DNA of 64,000 nt, from positions 3,162,001 through 3,226,000 of the forward strand of contig NZ_CP050831.1 in assembly GCF_012113595.1 (NCBI RefSeq). The letters are read 5' to 3'. This stretch comes from Bacteroides faecium. GTDB taxonomy: Bacteria; Bacteroidota; Bacteroidia; Bacteroidales; Bacteroidaceae. Shown here one piece after another: positions 42,901 to 52,014 of the stretch (its first letter is position 1; every line of letters begins with the position of its first letter). The notes beneath the pieces are model-generated. The model did no database searches and had not been told where the DNA came from. It saw only the letters and a program-made list of their open reading frames with translations. The position numbers and the translations under genes were made by a program.

Positions 42901-43086
42901 AAGTTGTTGAAGAACTATTATATCGAGAGCTTGCGGGTTTATGCTTCGGTAAATAACTTGTTTACTTTTACTAAATACGAAGGTTATGATCCTGAAATAG
43001 GAGGTGGAGTGATGAGTACGGGAGTTGATTCAGGTGTATATCCTCATCCTCGCACAGTATCTTTTGGTATTAATGTAACATTCTGA
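39946..43086 (+). CDS. SusC-type TonB-dependent outer-membrane transporter
   Basis: 1046 residues from the ATG at 39946, which starts the signal peptide; the frame is open from a GTG at 39901. Order: signal peptide, carboxypeptidase-regulatory-like domain (KITGQVVDDKTGDPLIGV), TonB-box region (LDEVVVVGYG), plug (VQIISNSGQPGTGTAIRIRG), then a beta barrel ending in Phe (FGINVTF). Imports oligosaccharides captured by the adjacent SusD homologue. The pair defines the locus as a PUL. susD follows after 15 bp. Confidence 0.96.
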   Translation: MKKVSYVCLCSFSLLLAMLPLQQTMGEQVSKTETLTAQGAQQQVRKITGQVVDDKTGDPLIGVNVKVKGTTTGAITDLDGQFTLMVTAKNPVIIVSYIGYSQQELTASGNHLNIKLKEDAMALDEVVVVGYGVQKKSLVTGAIASVKGSELEMTGIMRADDALQGKTPGVQIISNSGQPGTGTAIRIRGVGTNGTAQPIYIVDGMAVGDIEYLNPADIESIEVLKDAASSAIYGARGGNGVILVTTKKGSEGKTSVTANFSYGIQNLARKVDVLNAKEYCILQNEAAQNGGQPLPFTDEQIARYNKGTDWQEAVLYRNAPTMQAQVSLSGGDQKGSFLTSASYFNQDGILAKGKSNFKRITVNLNSERRFFDDHLKVGENVSLSKVERQSVTQNSLTAGPLVSALNMDPLTPVYDPKNEDPLYGGFGSSKYVSQEIVNPVARIHYSYGNSNYFKLIGSAFAEISFLKDFKYRFSIGTERTWNVSYGYTPLYRLNSTTGNTTANGASQSMENSWSMSYENVLNWGHVYGVHNISALIGTSYIDRSATFMSGNRNDLIIDDPEYAYLSMATAATAGVSGGMRNPSRLLSYFGRANYSYDDRYMMTFTLRRDGSSRFGPNNRFGTFPSVSVGWNLMNERFMSKFNWLNALKLRASWGRNGNENIGDFQYMSTISTYGLGYAFGSQLDGQAISTGAAPTKVLSPDLKWETIEQTNIGVDATLFNCLTVNLDYYRKNTKDLLLTSPTPLFLGNTFPTMNAGSVRNEGFEAFVSYKQRINKLNMTVSANMAYNKNEVTYVGTYTGFVAGTTVQGMSGAVTRMEKGYPMAYFWGYKTMGIFQNQDEINSYVHTNEDGTRKLIQPDAKPGDFRFQDTNNDGVIDDNDRQNLGNPYPDVTYGFNLNLEYRGFDLTVNTSGTIGNKIFSVLRRMDLPMSNYQSWALGRWHGEGTSNSIPRVTTNDTNQSWSKPSDFHVKDGSYFRVRNIMLGYTTKLLKNYYIESLRVYASVNNLFTFTKYEGYDPEIGGGVMSTGVDSGVYPHPRTVSFGINVTF

Positions 43087-43101
43087 TAAAAACATACGAT
43101 T

Positions 43102-44757
43102 ATGAATAGAAATAATATATTGAAATCATCTATATTGGTGTTTACGTTGGGGCTTACGACTGCCTGTGGTGATTTGTTGGATTTGGAACCGCCTATGACA
43201 CAGGTGACCGAGAATTTTTACAGAGATCAGAAGGATGCTTTCCAAGCTTTGACATCTGCTTATAATATATTGAATTGGAGTGCTCCGAGCACGGCTTCCG
43301 GCAGTCCGCAAAACTGTGCTTTTGAGGTGGTAAGCGAGATCTTGGGAGATGCCTGTTATGCCGGTGGTGCCAATGCCAATGACATTCCTACCACGGGACG
43401 TATCAACACTTTTGAAATGCGTGTGAATGACCCGGCACCGGAAGCGTTGTGGAATAAATACTTTACGGGCATTTACCGGTCTAACCAATTATTGGTGAAA
43501 ATTGACGGAATTAAATTTGCAGAAGAGAATTTGAGAGCCCGATATAAAGCGGAAGCCTTGTTCCTGCGTGCTAATTATTATTTTGATCTGGTTCGCCTAT
43601 TCGGAAATGTGCCTTTGATTTTGACTCCGATAACTCCTGCCGATTATGCGCAGGTACAAATGGCACCGGAAATTATTTATAAACAGATTGCAGACGATTT
43701 GTTGGCAGCTATTCAGGCAAAAGATTCAGAAGGAAACTACAGTCTTCCGGCTTCTTCCTTGCAACTGGCTGCTGCCGATAAAGGGAGAGTTACACGTGCA
43801 GCAGCCCAATCCTTGTTGGCTAGAGTATGGTTGTACTATACAGGATATTATCAACAAAATGAACTTCCCGGAGTCAGTGCCCGGGATATTGTCGGACAAA
43901 TTGAAGATGTGATAGAAAACAGCGGGCACAGCCTGATGCCAAATGCATATGACAGAGAAGCTACTTTAACCGGCAAAACTTCGCCTTTGTTTGATGTCGC
44001 CAATAAAAACAATGTAGAAGGAGTTTTTGAAATTCAGTACACCGATTTGTCAAAATGGGGTTCTTGGAGTAACCGGCAAGGCTGTTTAGGTAATCAAGCG
44101 GTTGTACTTTGGGGAATGCGCGATGTAAGCGGGCTGTATGCTTCCGGCTGGTCATTCGCTCCTGTAAGTAAAAGACTTTTCGACAGGTTCGATTCAAACG
44201 ATCCGCGCCGGCTTGCTACTTTTATCAATGCTGAGGCTGCTGTGGGGGACAATGACGGAGAGGGGCTCAACTATACAAAAGGATATCAGAACACCGGGTA
44301 TTTTAACCGCAAGTTCACGCCTCTAACTGCAAATAACGCTCGTTACGGCGGCACGCGGGAATTGAATTACCGGAATAACTATCCGATGATTCGTTTTGCT
44401 GATGTCCTGTTGATGGGAGCCGAACTGGAATTATTATATGGAGACAAAGCGAAAGCGTTGGATTATTATAAACGTGTGCGCGAGAGGGCGATGGGAGCAG
44501 GGAGTGTGAATATCTCCCAAAACCAACTGACTTTGGATATGATTGATAACGAGAGAATCTTTGAGTTGTCTCTGGAAGGACACCGTTACTGGGATATTCT
44601 TCGTCGCGGACAAGAGTATGCCGATAGAACACTGACTAATGGCGAATCGAATGAATTTAGTGTGACGTACAATAAAGCGAGAGCCGGATTAATGCCGATT
44701 CCGCAGTACGACATCAGCCAGTCGAAAGGCTCATTGAAACAGAATCCGGGATATTAA
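43102..44757 (+). CDS. SusD-type glycan-binding lipoprotein
   Basis: 551 residues, SPII lipoprotein with Cys22 (LTTACGD). N-terminal LDLEPPMTQVTENFYRD and the helical repeats (AEALFLRANYYFDLVRLFG) are typical of SusD/RagB. The C-terminal NERIFELSLEGHRYWDILRRG block is strongly conserved. Caps the SusC barrel on the cell surface and binds the incoming glycan. Same operon. Confidence 0.96.
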   Translation: MNRNNILKSSILVFTLGLTTACGDLLDLEPPMTQVTENFYRDQKDAFQALTSAYNILNWSAPSTASGSPQNCAFEVVSEILGDACYAGGANANDIPTTGRINTFEMRVNDPAPEALWNKYFTGIYRSNQLLVKIDGIKFAEENLRARYKAEALFLRANYYFDLVRLFGNVPLILTPITPADYAQVQMAPEIIYKQIADDLLAAIQAKDSEGNYSLPASSLQLAAADKGRVTRAAAQSLLARVWLYYTGYYQQNELPGVSARDIVGQIEDVIENSGHSLMPNAYDREATLTGKTSPLFDVANKNNVEGVFEIQYTDLSKWGSWSNRQGCLGNQAVVLWGMRDVSGLYASGWSFAPVSKRLFDRFDSNDPRRLATFINAEAAVGDNDGEGLNYTKGYQNTGYFNRKFTPLTANNARYGGTRELNYRNNYPMIRFADVLLMGAELELLYGDKAKALDYYKRVRERAMGAGSVNISQNQLTLDMIDNERIFELSLEGHRYWDILRRGQEYADRTLTNGESNEFSVTYNKARAGLMPIPQYDISQSKGSLKQNPGY

Positions 44758-44776
44758 CCATTAAAGAAGAAAAGCT

Positions 44777-45793
44777 ATGATAAGAAATAAATATTTATAT
44801 ATCGCCCTAGTTGCCTTGTCTTTTTTGGGCAGTTGCTCACCGGACGACCGGATGGGACTGGAGGCTCCGATTCAAGATTTGAAGATTGTTGTTGTTCCAG
44901 GCGAACAGCCCAATACATATACCTTCAAGACAACGCCTGCTGATGTGATTGGATTTTGGGATTTGGGAAATGGAGTAGTTGCTGACGGAGTCAGTTCCGT
45001 GAAAGGTGAGTTTCCTTTCCCCGGTAATTATTCAATTACATTGAAGGCTTTCGGACAAGGCGGACAGACCAATTCGGTTTCTATTGTCCTTCCTGTCATA
45101 AAAAGTAATTATGATTTATTAAGCGACCCGATTTATGAGAAACTGACGGGTGGCATTAATAATGAAGCTGGAAAAACATGGGTGGTTGATTCCCTGCTTC
45201 CGGGGCATTTGGTTAAAAATCCCTTGAATAATGGAGGGAATGGTGATTGGTCTGCCCAAATAGCAGGACATTTGAATCGTGCCAACAACAAGACTGGTGG
45301 CGGCATGTATGATGATGAAATAACTTTCAAGCTGACAGACAAGGATGGAGCTGCCTTTATTTATGAGAACAATGGTTCCAGTTGTGCGGCTTCTAATCCG
45401 ATTGCTGCCGGAAACCCGAGTGCCGGGGCGGGGATTTATTCTCTGCTGGTCACGGATCCTGCATGGAAAACTACCCGGGCCGATAAAATCTCGGCTGTAT
45501 ATCCCGGCGGTTGTGGGGATTATCTTGTACGTTGTACTCCGCCCGATAAAATGACATGGACTATCTTGAAGGACGGTGCAGGCAATTATTCCTTATTGTT
45601 GCCTAAAACAGCGGATGGCAATGGCGGGTTCCTTTTCTATTTTACGGATTGGAGTGCTAATTATCAGATAAAATCAATAACGGACGATAAGATGGTAGTA
45701 TGGAAAAGTTGCTCGGACGGAGCTACCCGTCAGATTGTGATGATCCGGAAAGGATGGATTGACCCGGAAGCGGCGACGGCTCCTGCCAATTAA
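44777..45793 (+). CDS. PUL surface lipoprotein with PKD-like domain (SusE-position)
   Basis: 338 residues with lipobox LGSC (Cys20). Residues 30-110 look like a PKD/Ig-like domain (FWDLGNGVVADG, FPGNYSITLKAFGQGG). The rest is beta-rich with many Gly/Asn and aromatic residues, suggesting a lectin-like sandwich (PDKMTWTILKDGAGNYSLLL). Position after susD and lipid anchor indicate a surface glycan-binding protein. No catalytic motif is seen. Ligand unknown. Confidence 0.8.
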   Translation: MIRNKYLYIALVALSFLGSCSPDDRMGLEAPIQDLKIVVVPGEQPNTYTFKTTPADVIGFWDLGNGVVADGVSSVKGEFPFPGNYSITLKAFGQGGQTNSVSIVLPVIKSNYDLLSDPIYEKLTGGINNEAGKTWVVDSLLPGHLVKNPLNNGGNGDWSAQIAGHLNRANNKTGGGMYDDEITFKLTDKDGAAFIYENNGSSCAASNPIAAGNPSAGAGIYSLLVTDPAWKTTRADKISAVYPGGCGDYLVRCTPPDKMTWTILKDGAGNYSLLLPKTADGNGGFLFYFTDWSANYQIKSITDDKMVVWKSCSDGATRQIVMIRKGWIDPEAATAPAN

Positions 45794-45822
45794 GCGAATG
45801 TTGACTATTAAAATTGATAGAA

Positions 45823-48507
45823 ATGAAAAATAATATACTGTTATATTTGCTGGGTCTTATTTTATTAGTAGGGTGTAGCAAGGATGAAGAGAACCGCTAT
45901 ATATCTTTTGCGCTGGATACCGAACATAACAGCGTAGAAGGCAGTTTCGTGCAGGGGGCAGAATTGCTTTCCAGTTGCCAGGCTTCAATCTCTTATGTGA
46001 ATGCGGCAGGTGGTACGGCTACTTTCAGCTCGGAAGAGGTGAATGGCATTCGTATTGAGAAAACTTCTTTGCCGTTGGATGGTAAAACCGGTACTGTGAA
46101 ACTGCGGATTACGGGCGTACCTATTGAATTGGGAATTATGTATTTGCCTGTATTGGTAGAGTATATGGGCAACAAATATGAGACGACGGTATCTGTTGTA
46201 ATCTTTGAAGATACGGATCCTTCGGGAAGTATTGAATTCCAGATGGAAACCAGCCCAATCACCCATATGAAGTCAGTCGTTGAAATTCCATTTACCGTTG
46301 TGCCTACTATGTCTGCGGTTACGGCTTCCGAAATTCAGGGATTGAATGTGAAGATTACACAGGATTTGAATACCGGACAGGGGGTAGTGACATTAACTCC
46401 TACTGCTGAATTATTGTCAGGGACATTGGAGATTACGGCATCGTTCGGAGCCCGTACGCCGATTGTGAAAGAAATCAGCGTAAGTGCATTCACAGAAGGA
46501 GAGGGCACGGCGGAATCTCCTTATAAAGTATCAGATGCCGACGGATTGAACAAATTAAAGTTCGGTTTGGATAAGGCATTTGTTCTCACGGATGATGTAG
46601 AAATAGAAGCAAACTGGACACCGGTAGGAACGACCGAATCACCGTTCGCTGGTACTTTGGATGGAGATAACCACAGGATTACATATCATATCAATGCACC
46701 GTCAAGTGACTCACAAGCTTTCTTCGGAGTTGTAGGTGCCGGTGCGGAAGTGAAGAATCTGAATTTTGGCGGAGAAGTAACAGGACGTACTATCGTTGCC
46801 GGAGTGGCTGCCAGCAGTGCTGTGCCTTTGGAGAACTGTAATGCGGACGATGTGCTTGTCAAAGGAGAAAATCATCTTGCCGTATTGGTTGCTTCCGGTG
46901 ATGGAAAAGATAATCGTATTTTGACAGTTGGTAAGAATTTCCCAACGCTGATTAATATCACTATAGGAGATACGTCGGCTAGCGAATTGCTTGATGTTCT
47001 TCCAATGGACATATCTGTAAATGTATTGGAGAATGTCACAAACGCGAATATTTCCTACGATAGCTCTAATGGGAAAATTACTGCCGATATAACGAATGGT
47101 GGATTTGAAAGCGGTGATATTACGGTTGAACTGAAACTGGCGCAGACCGGAAGCGGTTCAAATGTCGTATCATTGGCAAAGACGATAACGATTGCTTCAA
47201 AGAGGATGAATGAAGGTGGCGATGGTTCTGAAGCTTCTCCGTATATTGTAGCGGATGGAGAACAGTTGGCAGCAATGATGACAAATGCTCCTTCCAGTTA
47301 CATTGTCTTGCAGAATGATATTCTGCTGTCTGGTGAGTGGCTGCCCGTTGCAGAATTTACAGGCGATTTGGATGGCAAGGGATATGCTGTAACAGGGTTG
47401 AAGATAAACGCAACAACAGCTAGTTCCGGATTTGTGAAAACAAATAAGGGGATTATCCATGACCTTAAATTTGTAGGTGTAGATATTACCACCACACAAT
47501 CTTTCGGAACAATTGCCGGAATTAATCAAGGAACAATTCGTGATATAGAAGTATCCGGTAAAATAGCTAGCACGCATACTAGTGATTTGTTGGGTGGTAT
47601 TGTTGGAGATAATATTGCGCAAGGCGTTATTGAAAACTGTTATGTAAATTTGGATATGACAGCCATTTGCGGTATGGTTGGAGGAATTGCCGGTCGTAAC
47701 AAAGGTACGGGGAGTGGTGCCATAGTACGCAATTGTACATCGGAAGGAACTTTGACTGTCACCGCTTCTAAAACACGTATCGCCGGTATTGTAGGGCGTG
47801 GCGAAGGACCGGACTTGATAAAGGGATGTCTTTCTTCAATGACAATTACCGCTACTACTTCCGGAGCTAATGGCGTTGGAGGAATTTTCGGAGCCAACAA
47901 TAACAATGACATGAAGATTGAGGAGTGTATGTTTACCGGAACTGTGAAGAGTGGAAATGATGTCGGAGGTATTGCCGGAGTAGGAGTTAATGTGCGAAAC
48001 TGTCTGGTTGAAAATGCCTCGGTAAGCAATACGGTAAGCGGCTCTAACGGAAATGCAGCAGGCGTATGCGGTACTAATAAAAAGTATGCTACTAACTGTA
48101 TCGTTCGCAATGCTGAAATATCCGGAATCGTTGGAACTGGTAAGGCTGTTTCCGGAATTAATGGAAACTATCAGAATAATGGAACCGCCAACGGTTGTGT
48201 GGTAGAGTCTGCTACAATAAAAGGTGCTAAGGTACAGCGCATTTCTGCTATCAATCCTGCAACTGTGAGCAGCAATCCGGGTGATCCTTTGGCTAACAAC
48301 TGGACATGTAATGTCACACTTCTCGACGGGAACAATGAAGATATAAGTTCTTCCGCAACTGATGATGCGGCAGGCTTGGACGGTGGAAAAGTGACCCCGA
48401 GTCAGATAAACCAGTCATGGTATGAATCATTAGGGTTTGATATGACTGTTTGGGAATGGAAAGATGGAAAACTGTCTCTTAAGAATGTTGGTTATAAACG
48501 TAAATGA
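45823..48507 (+). CDS. PUL surface lipoprotein with GLUG-type repeats
   Basis: 894 residues from the ATG at 45823 (an upstream in-frame ATG at 45814 is less likely), with lipobox LVGC (Cys18). The N-terminal 120 residues resemble the DUF1735-type beta-sandwich seen in surface glycan-binding proteins. From about residue 230, repeated GLUG-type units follow (GGIVGDNIAQGVIENCYVN, GGIAGRNKGTG, GGIFGANNNND, AGVCGTNKKYATNCIV), which fold as a beta helix. Probably a long surface-exposed binding protein. It overlaps the frame of the GH128 gene at its stop. Confidence 0.8.
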   Translation: MKNNILLYLLGLILLVGCSKDEENRYISFALDTEHNSVEGSFVQGAELLSSCQASISYVNAAGGTATFSSEEVNGIRIEKTSLPLDGKTGTVKLRITGVPIELGIMYLPVLVEYMGNKYETTVSVVIFEDTDPSGSIEFQMETSPITHMKSVVEIPFTVVPTMSAVTASEIQGLNVKITQDLNTGQGVVTLTPTAELLSGTLEITASFGARTPIVKEISVSAFTEGEGTAESPYKVSDADGLNKLKFGLDKAFVLTDDVEIEANWTPVGTTESPFAGTLDGDNHRITYHINAPSSDSQAFFGVVGAGAEVKNLNFGGEVTGRTIVAGVAASSAVPLENCNADDVLVKGENHLAVLVASGDGKDNRILTVGKNFPTLINITIGDTSASELLDVLPMDISVNVLENVTNANISYDSSNGKITADITNGGFESGDITVELKLAQTGSGSNVVSLAKTITIASKRMNEGGDGSEASPYIVADGEQLAAMMTNAPSSYIVLQNDILLSGEWLPVAEFTGDLDGKGYAVTGLKINATTASSGFVKTNKGIIHDLKFVGVDITTTQSFGTIAGINQGTIRDIEVSGKIASTHTSDLLGGIVGDNIAQGVIENCYVNLDMTAICGMVGGIAGRNKGTGSGAIVRNCTSEGTLTVTASKTRIAGIVGRGEGPDLIKGCLSSMTITATTSGANGVGGIFGANNNNDMKIEECMFTGTVKSGNDVGGIAGVGVNVRNCLVENASVSNTVSGSNGNAAGVCGTNKKYATNCIVRNAEISGIVGTGKAVSGINGNYQNNGTANGCVVESATIKGAKVQRISAINPATVSSNPGDPLANNWTCNVTLLDGNNEDISSSATDDAAGLDGGKVTPSQINQSWYESLGFDMTVWEWKDGKLSLKNVGYKRK

Positions 48508-48515
48508 GAAGAATT

Positions 48516-49457
48516 ATGAAAAGGATAAATAAGATATTTACATTCATGTGCATACTGACCTTGTTCAGTGCTTGCACCAAAGACCAAATGATTACTGACC
48601 TTACGGATGAAGATGGAACTGCTACTTCTTCCAACAAGGCAACCATCTATAAGCGTGGCTGTGGATTTAGCTTGGGTACAAGCACGGGGCAGTGGTGGGC
48701 GAATATTATAAATCTGAAGGCAAACTGGTATTATACATGGGGACTGACTGGCTGTCAGGACCCATATGCCCCGCAAAATGTAGAATTTGTTCCGATGTTC
48801 TGGGGACATACGAACGTAACTCAGTCCAACATTGATATGGTGAATGACTTGTATCGCCAGAAAAAGATATTCTATGTGCTTGGATTTAATGAACCGGATT
48901 TATCTTCTGAAGGGAATATGACCGTAGAACAGGCATTGGAAGACTGGAAGAAACTTTCGGACGGGCTTGACCCGGGTATAAAACTGGTAAGTCCGGCTGT
49001 ATCCTGGCCCGGAGCTGCATGGTTCAATGACTTTATGAAAGGTGTGCAAAGCCAGAATCTGCGAATGGATTATATTGCCCTTCATATTTATATGGGGCAA
49101 TCTCCCAAAACGTATTCAGATCAGGTAAAGAAAATATTCTCTACTTATGGCAAGAAGATTTGGATTACGGAGTTTGCGCCCAGAGATGACAGCGCGACGT
49201 CCGGAAAGCCAGAAACCAATAAAGTCTCAGAAGAGTGGATTCGTAATAATTTTATAGAGCCGGTACTGACAGATTATGAGAATATGGATGAAGTCTTTCG
49301 TTATGCTTGGTTCAGCGGAAGTCCGACAATGGCAGGCCTGTGGACTTCAATGTTAGTTGATAAAGACGGTAAACTGACTTCTTTGGGAGATTATTATGCA
49401 ACGATTCATCCGAATGACGACGCTGCTCCTGCCAATGGAATGACAATGCCACAATGA
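48516..49457 (+). CDS. GH128-like beta-1,3-glucanase lipoprotein
   Basis: 313 residues from the ATG at 48516, with lipobox FSAC (Cys20), so surface- or membrane-anchored. A small TIM barrel with LGFNEPDLS (acid/base Glu126) and IWITEFAPR (nucleophile Glu219), a WYYTWG strand and FVPMFWG match the Asl1-like/GH128 family of beta-1,3-glucanases. Its presence with GH16 and GH3 is the main ground for calling the substrate a beta-1,3-glucan. The stop overlaps the first possible ATG of the GH3 gene (ATGATG). Confidence 0.82.
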   Translation: MKRINKIFTFMCILTLFSACTKDQMITDLTDEDGTATSSNKATIYKRGCGFSLGTSTGQWWANIINLKANWYYTWGLTGCQDPYAPQNVEFVPMFWGHTNVTQSNIDMVNDLYRQKKIFYVLGFNEPDLSSEGNMTVEQALEDWKKLSDGLDPGIKLVSPAVSWPGAAWFNDFMKGVQSQNLRMDYIALHIYMGQSPKTYSDQVKKIFSTYGKKIWITEFAPRDDSATSGKPETNKVSEEWIRNNFIEPVLTDYENMDEVFRYAWFSGSPTMAGLWTSMLVDKDGKLTSLGDYYATIHPNDDAAPANGMTMPQ

Positions 49458-49465
49458 TGCTGTAT

Positions 49466-51694
49466 ATGAGAATAAAGATATTTGTATTTGCAATGAGTTG
49501 TTTTACCCTGACTGCTTTTGGTCAGGGTAACAATCCTGTTGAGGAGAGAATTGACGAACTGGTTTCGCAAATGACTTTACAGGAAAAGATCGGGCAGATG
49601 AACCAGTTGACAGGCATGGGACTTTCAAAAAACATGAAAGAATCAGTTAAGACAGGTAAGGTCGGGACGATTTTGAATGAGTTGAATGTGAATGTGGTGA
49701 ACGAGCTTCAGCGCATAGCTGTGGAAGAGAGTCGTTTGCATATTCCTCTGATCGTAGCTCGTGATGTTATTCACGGGTTTAAGACTATTTTCCCCATACC
49801 TTTGGGACAAGCCGCTTCGTGGAATCCGGAAGTTGCGGAAGAAGGTGCCCGGGTAGCTGCTGTGGAAGCGAGTGCTACGGGGATTCGCTGGACATTTGCA
49901 CCGATGATTGATATATCACGTGATCCCCGGTGGGGACGTATCGCTGAGTCTTGTGGGGAAGATCCTTACTTGACTTCTGTCATGGGAGTAGCCATGGTGA
50001 AAGGTTTTCAAGGGGCGGATTTGTCGGCTCCCGCAAGTATCGCTGCTTGTGCCAAACACTTTGCCGCTTATGGGGCATCCGAATCCGGTAAAGATTATAA
50101 TACAACCTGGATTCCGGAAGTCTTGCTTAGGGATGTCTATCTCCCCCCGTTTGAAGCCGTAGCAAAAGCCGGAGCAGCAACTTTTATGTGTTCTTTTAAT
50201 GATATAAACGGCATTCCATCTTCCGGAAATCCTTATCTGAATCAACAGATTTTACGTAACGAATGGCATTATGACGGAGTTTTGGTTAGTGATTGGGGCT
50301 CTATTCAGCAAATGATTCCCCATGGCTTCTGTGCCGATTTAAAAGAAGCGGCTATGAAAGCGGCCAATGCTTCAGTAGATATTGACATGATGGGCTATGC
50401 TTACACTAAACACTTGGAAGAACTGGTGAAGAGTGGGGAAGTTAGTGAAAAAACAGTGGATGAGGCTGTTCGTAATATCCTTCGTCTGAAGTTCAGGCTG
50501 GGACTATTTGACAATCCTTATACAAAGGTTGAAGGGAAATTGCCTTATTATACTGATAAGGCATTGGATAAGGCAAAATGGGCCGCTGCGGAAAGTGCTG
50601 TTTTGCTGAAAAACGATGGAGTATTGCCTTTAAAGAAAGACATAAAAACAATAGCCGTAGTAGGTCCTTTGGCGGATGCTCCGGCTGACCAGTTGGGTAC
50701 ATGGTGTTTTGATGCAGAGCCGGAAAGGGCTGTGACACCTTTGGCGGCTTTGCGCGATTTATATGGCAAGCGAGTGAAAATAATTGCGGAACTGGGGTTG
50801 CAATATAGCCGTGACAAGAGTGAAGAAGGAATCGCGAAAGCAGTAAAGGCTGCTGAACAGGCAGATGTCGTACTGGCTTTTGTGGGTGAAGAAGCTATAT
50901 TATCCGGTGAAGCACGTTGCAGGGCGGATATTGATTTGCCAGGCAAGCAGACCGAATTATTGGCAGCATTGAAACGGACAGGAAAACCTGTTGTCATGAT
51001 AGTTATGGCGGGGCGTCCTCTGGCGATTACTCGGGAAGCGGAAATGGCGGATGGCATTTTGTATGCTTTTCATGGTGGCACAATGGCAGGACCGGCTTTA
51101 GCCGATTTGATATTTGGTAAATCCGTCCCTTCGGGAAAACTTCCTGTAACTATACCGCGCATGGTAGGACAAGTCCCTATTTATTATGCACATAAAAATA
51201 CAGGACGTCCTGCAAGTAATATCACTTTGATGGATGACATTGAAATCGGGGCCAAGCAGACGTCTATCGGTTTTACCAGTTACCATTTGGATGCGGGAGA
51301 CAGACCTTTGTTTCCTTTTGGGTATGGACTGTCTTATACGGCATTTCAATATGGCGATGTGAGGCTTTCTTCCGGGAAACTGAAACAGGGGGATACATTA
51401 ACTGTCACCTGTGATATTACAAATACAGGGAATTATGATGCCAGTGAAGTGGTGCAACTTTATATACGCGATAGGGTAGCTTCGTTAATTCGTCCGGTTC
51501 GTGAATTGAAGGGATTCAAGAAAGTGTTTGTAAAAGCAGGTGAAACTCATACGGTCAGTTTTCAATTGACTTCTGATGATTTAGCATTTTGGCAGAATGC
51601 GAAAATGAAGAAGGCGGAAGCCGGAGAGTTTCAAGTTTGGGTTTCTACAGATAGTCAGACGGGGACACCGACTCGTTTTCTTTATGAAGAGTAG
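49466..51694 (+). CDS. GH3 beta-glucosidase
   Basis: 742 residues from the ATG at 49466 (an earlier in-frame ATG at 49454 overlaps the GH128 stop). Signal peptide ends at TAFGQ. The GH3 N-terminal barrel has KHFAAYG and SESGKDYNTTWI; the nucleophile Asp (about residue 276) is in VLVSDWGS. The alpha/beta sandwich (SAVLLKNDGVLPL) and a C-terminal FN3-like domain (EVVQLYIRD) are complete. Periplasmic exo-beta-glucosidase, releasing glucose from oligosaccharides made by GH16/GH128. Last gene of the PUL. Confidence 0.93.
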   Translation: MRIKIFVFAMSCFTLTAFGQGNNPVEERIDELVSQMTLQEKIGQMNQLTGMGLSKNMKESVKTGKVGTILNELNVNVVNELQRIAVEESRLHIPLIVARDVIHGFKTIFPIPLGQAASWNPEVAEEGARVAAVEASATGIRWTFAPMIDISRDPRWGRIAESCGEDPYLTSVMGVAMVKGFQGADLSAPASIAACAKHFAAYGASESGKDYNTTWIPEVLLRDVYLPPFEAVAKAGAATFMCSFNDINGIPSSGNPYLNQQILRNEWHYDGVLVSDWGSIQQMIPHGFCADLKEAAMKAANASVDIDMMGYAYTKHLEELVKSGEVSEKTVDEAVRNILRLKFRLGLFDNPYTKVEGKLPYYTDKALDKAKWAAAESAVLLKNDGVLPLKKDIKTIAVVGPLADAPADQLGTWCFDAEPERAVTPLAALRDLYGKRVKIIAELGLQYSRDKSEEGIAKAVKAAEQADVVLAFVGEEAILSGEARCRADIDLPGKQTELLAALKRTGKPVVMIVMAGRPLAITREAEMADGILYAFHGGTMAGPALADLIFGKSVPSGKLPVTIPRMVGQVPIYYAHKNTGRPASNITLMDDIEIGAKQTSIGFTSYHLDAGDRPLFPFGYGLSYTAFQYGDVRLSSGKLKQGDTLTVTCDITNTGNYDASEVVQLYIRDRVASLIRPVRELKGFKKVFVKAGETHTVSFQLTSDDLAFWQNAKMKKAEAGEFQVWVSTDSQTGTPTRFLYEE

Positions 51695-51720
51695 CTCATG
51701 TGTCTTGAGAAATAAGTTGA

Positions 51721-52014
51721 GATACAGGTAAGTCAGCCCCAAGATACCGGCAGGGTAACGTTAGGATGCTGGTAACGTTGCTTTAAGATGCCGGTATTGT
51801 TCTGTCAAGGTGCCGTGATTCTTAGCTTACCACGGCCGTGACGACTTCTTACCACGGCCGTGAAGAGAAGCTACCACGGCTGTGGTAACATCTTGCCACG
51901 GCCGTGGTAAGCTAAAGATAACGGTGCTTTAACGGAACGATACCTACTTGATAAGACAAGGATATCGACACCTTAGCAGAACAATGCCTACTTGGTAAGG
52001 TGAAGATGACGGCT
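51721..52014. repeat. 22-bp-period array C (cores GATnCCGGTA and CACGGCCGTG)
   Basis: Fourteen units start at 51721, 51743, 51765, 51787, 51809, 51831, 51853, 51875, 51897, 51917, 51939, 51961, 51983 and 52005, all 22 bp apart except one 20-bp step (51897 to 51917). The central four carry the perfect or near-perfect palindrome CACGGCCGTG, the left ones GATACCGGCA/GATGCCGGTA and the right ones GATACCTACT-like words. The array fills almost the whole gap 51695-52012 between GH3 and the converging gene. No gene is supported in it. Confidence 0.88.

Noticed and set aside
51721..52014. Ordinary intrinsic terminators for the converging genes
   Set aside because: The palindromes lack T runs and recur in strict 22-bp register, far more copies than termination would need.
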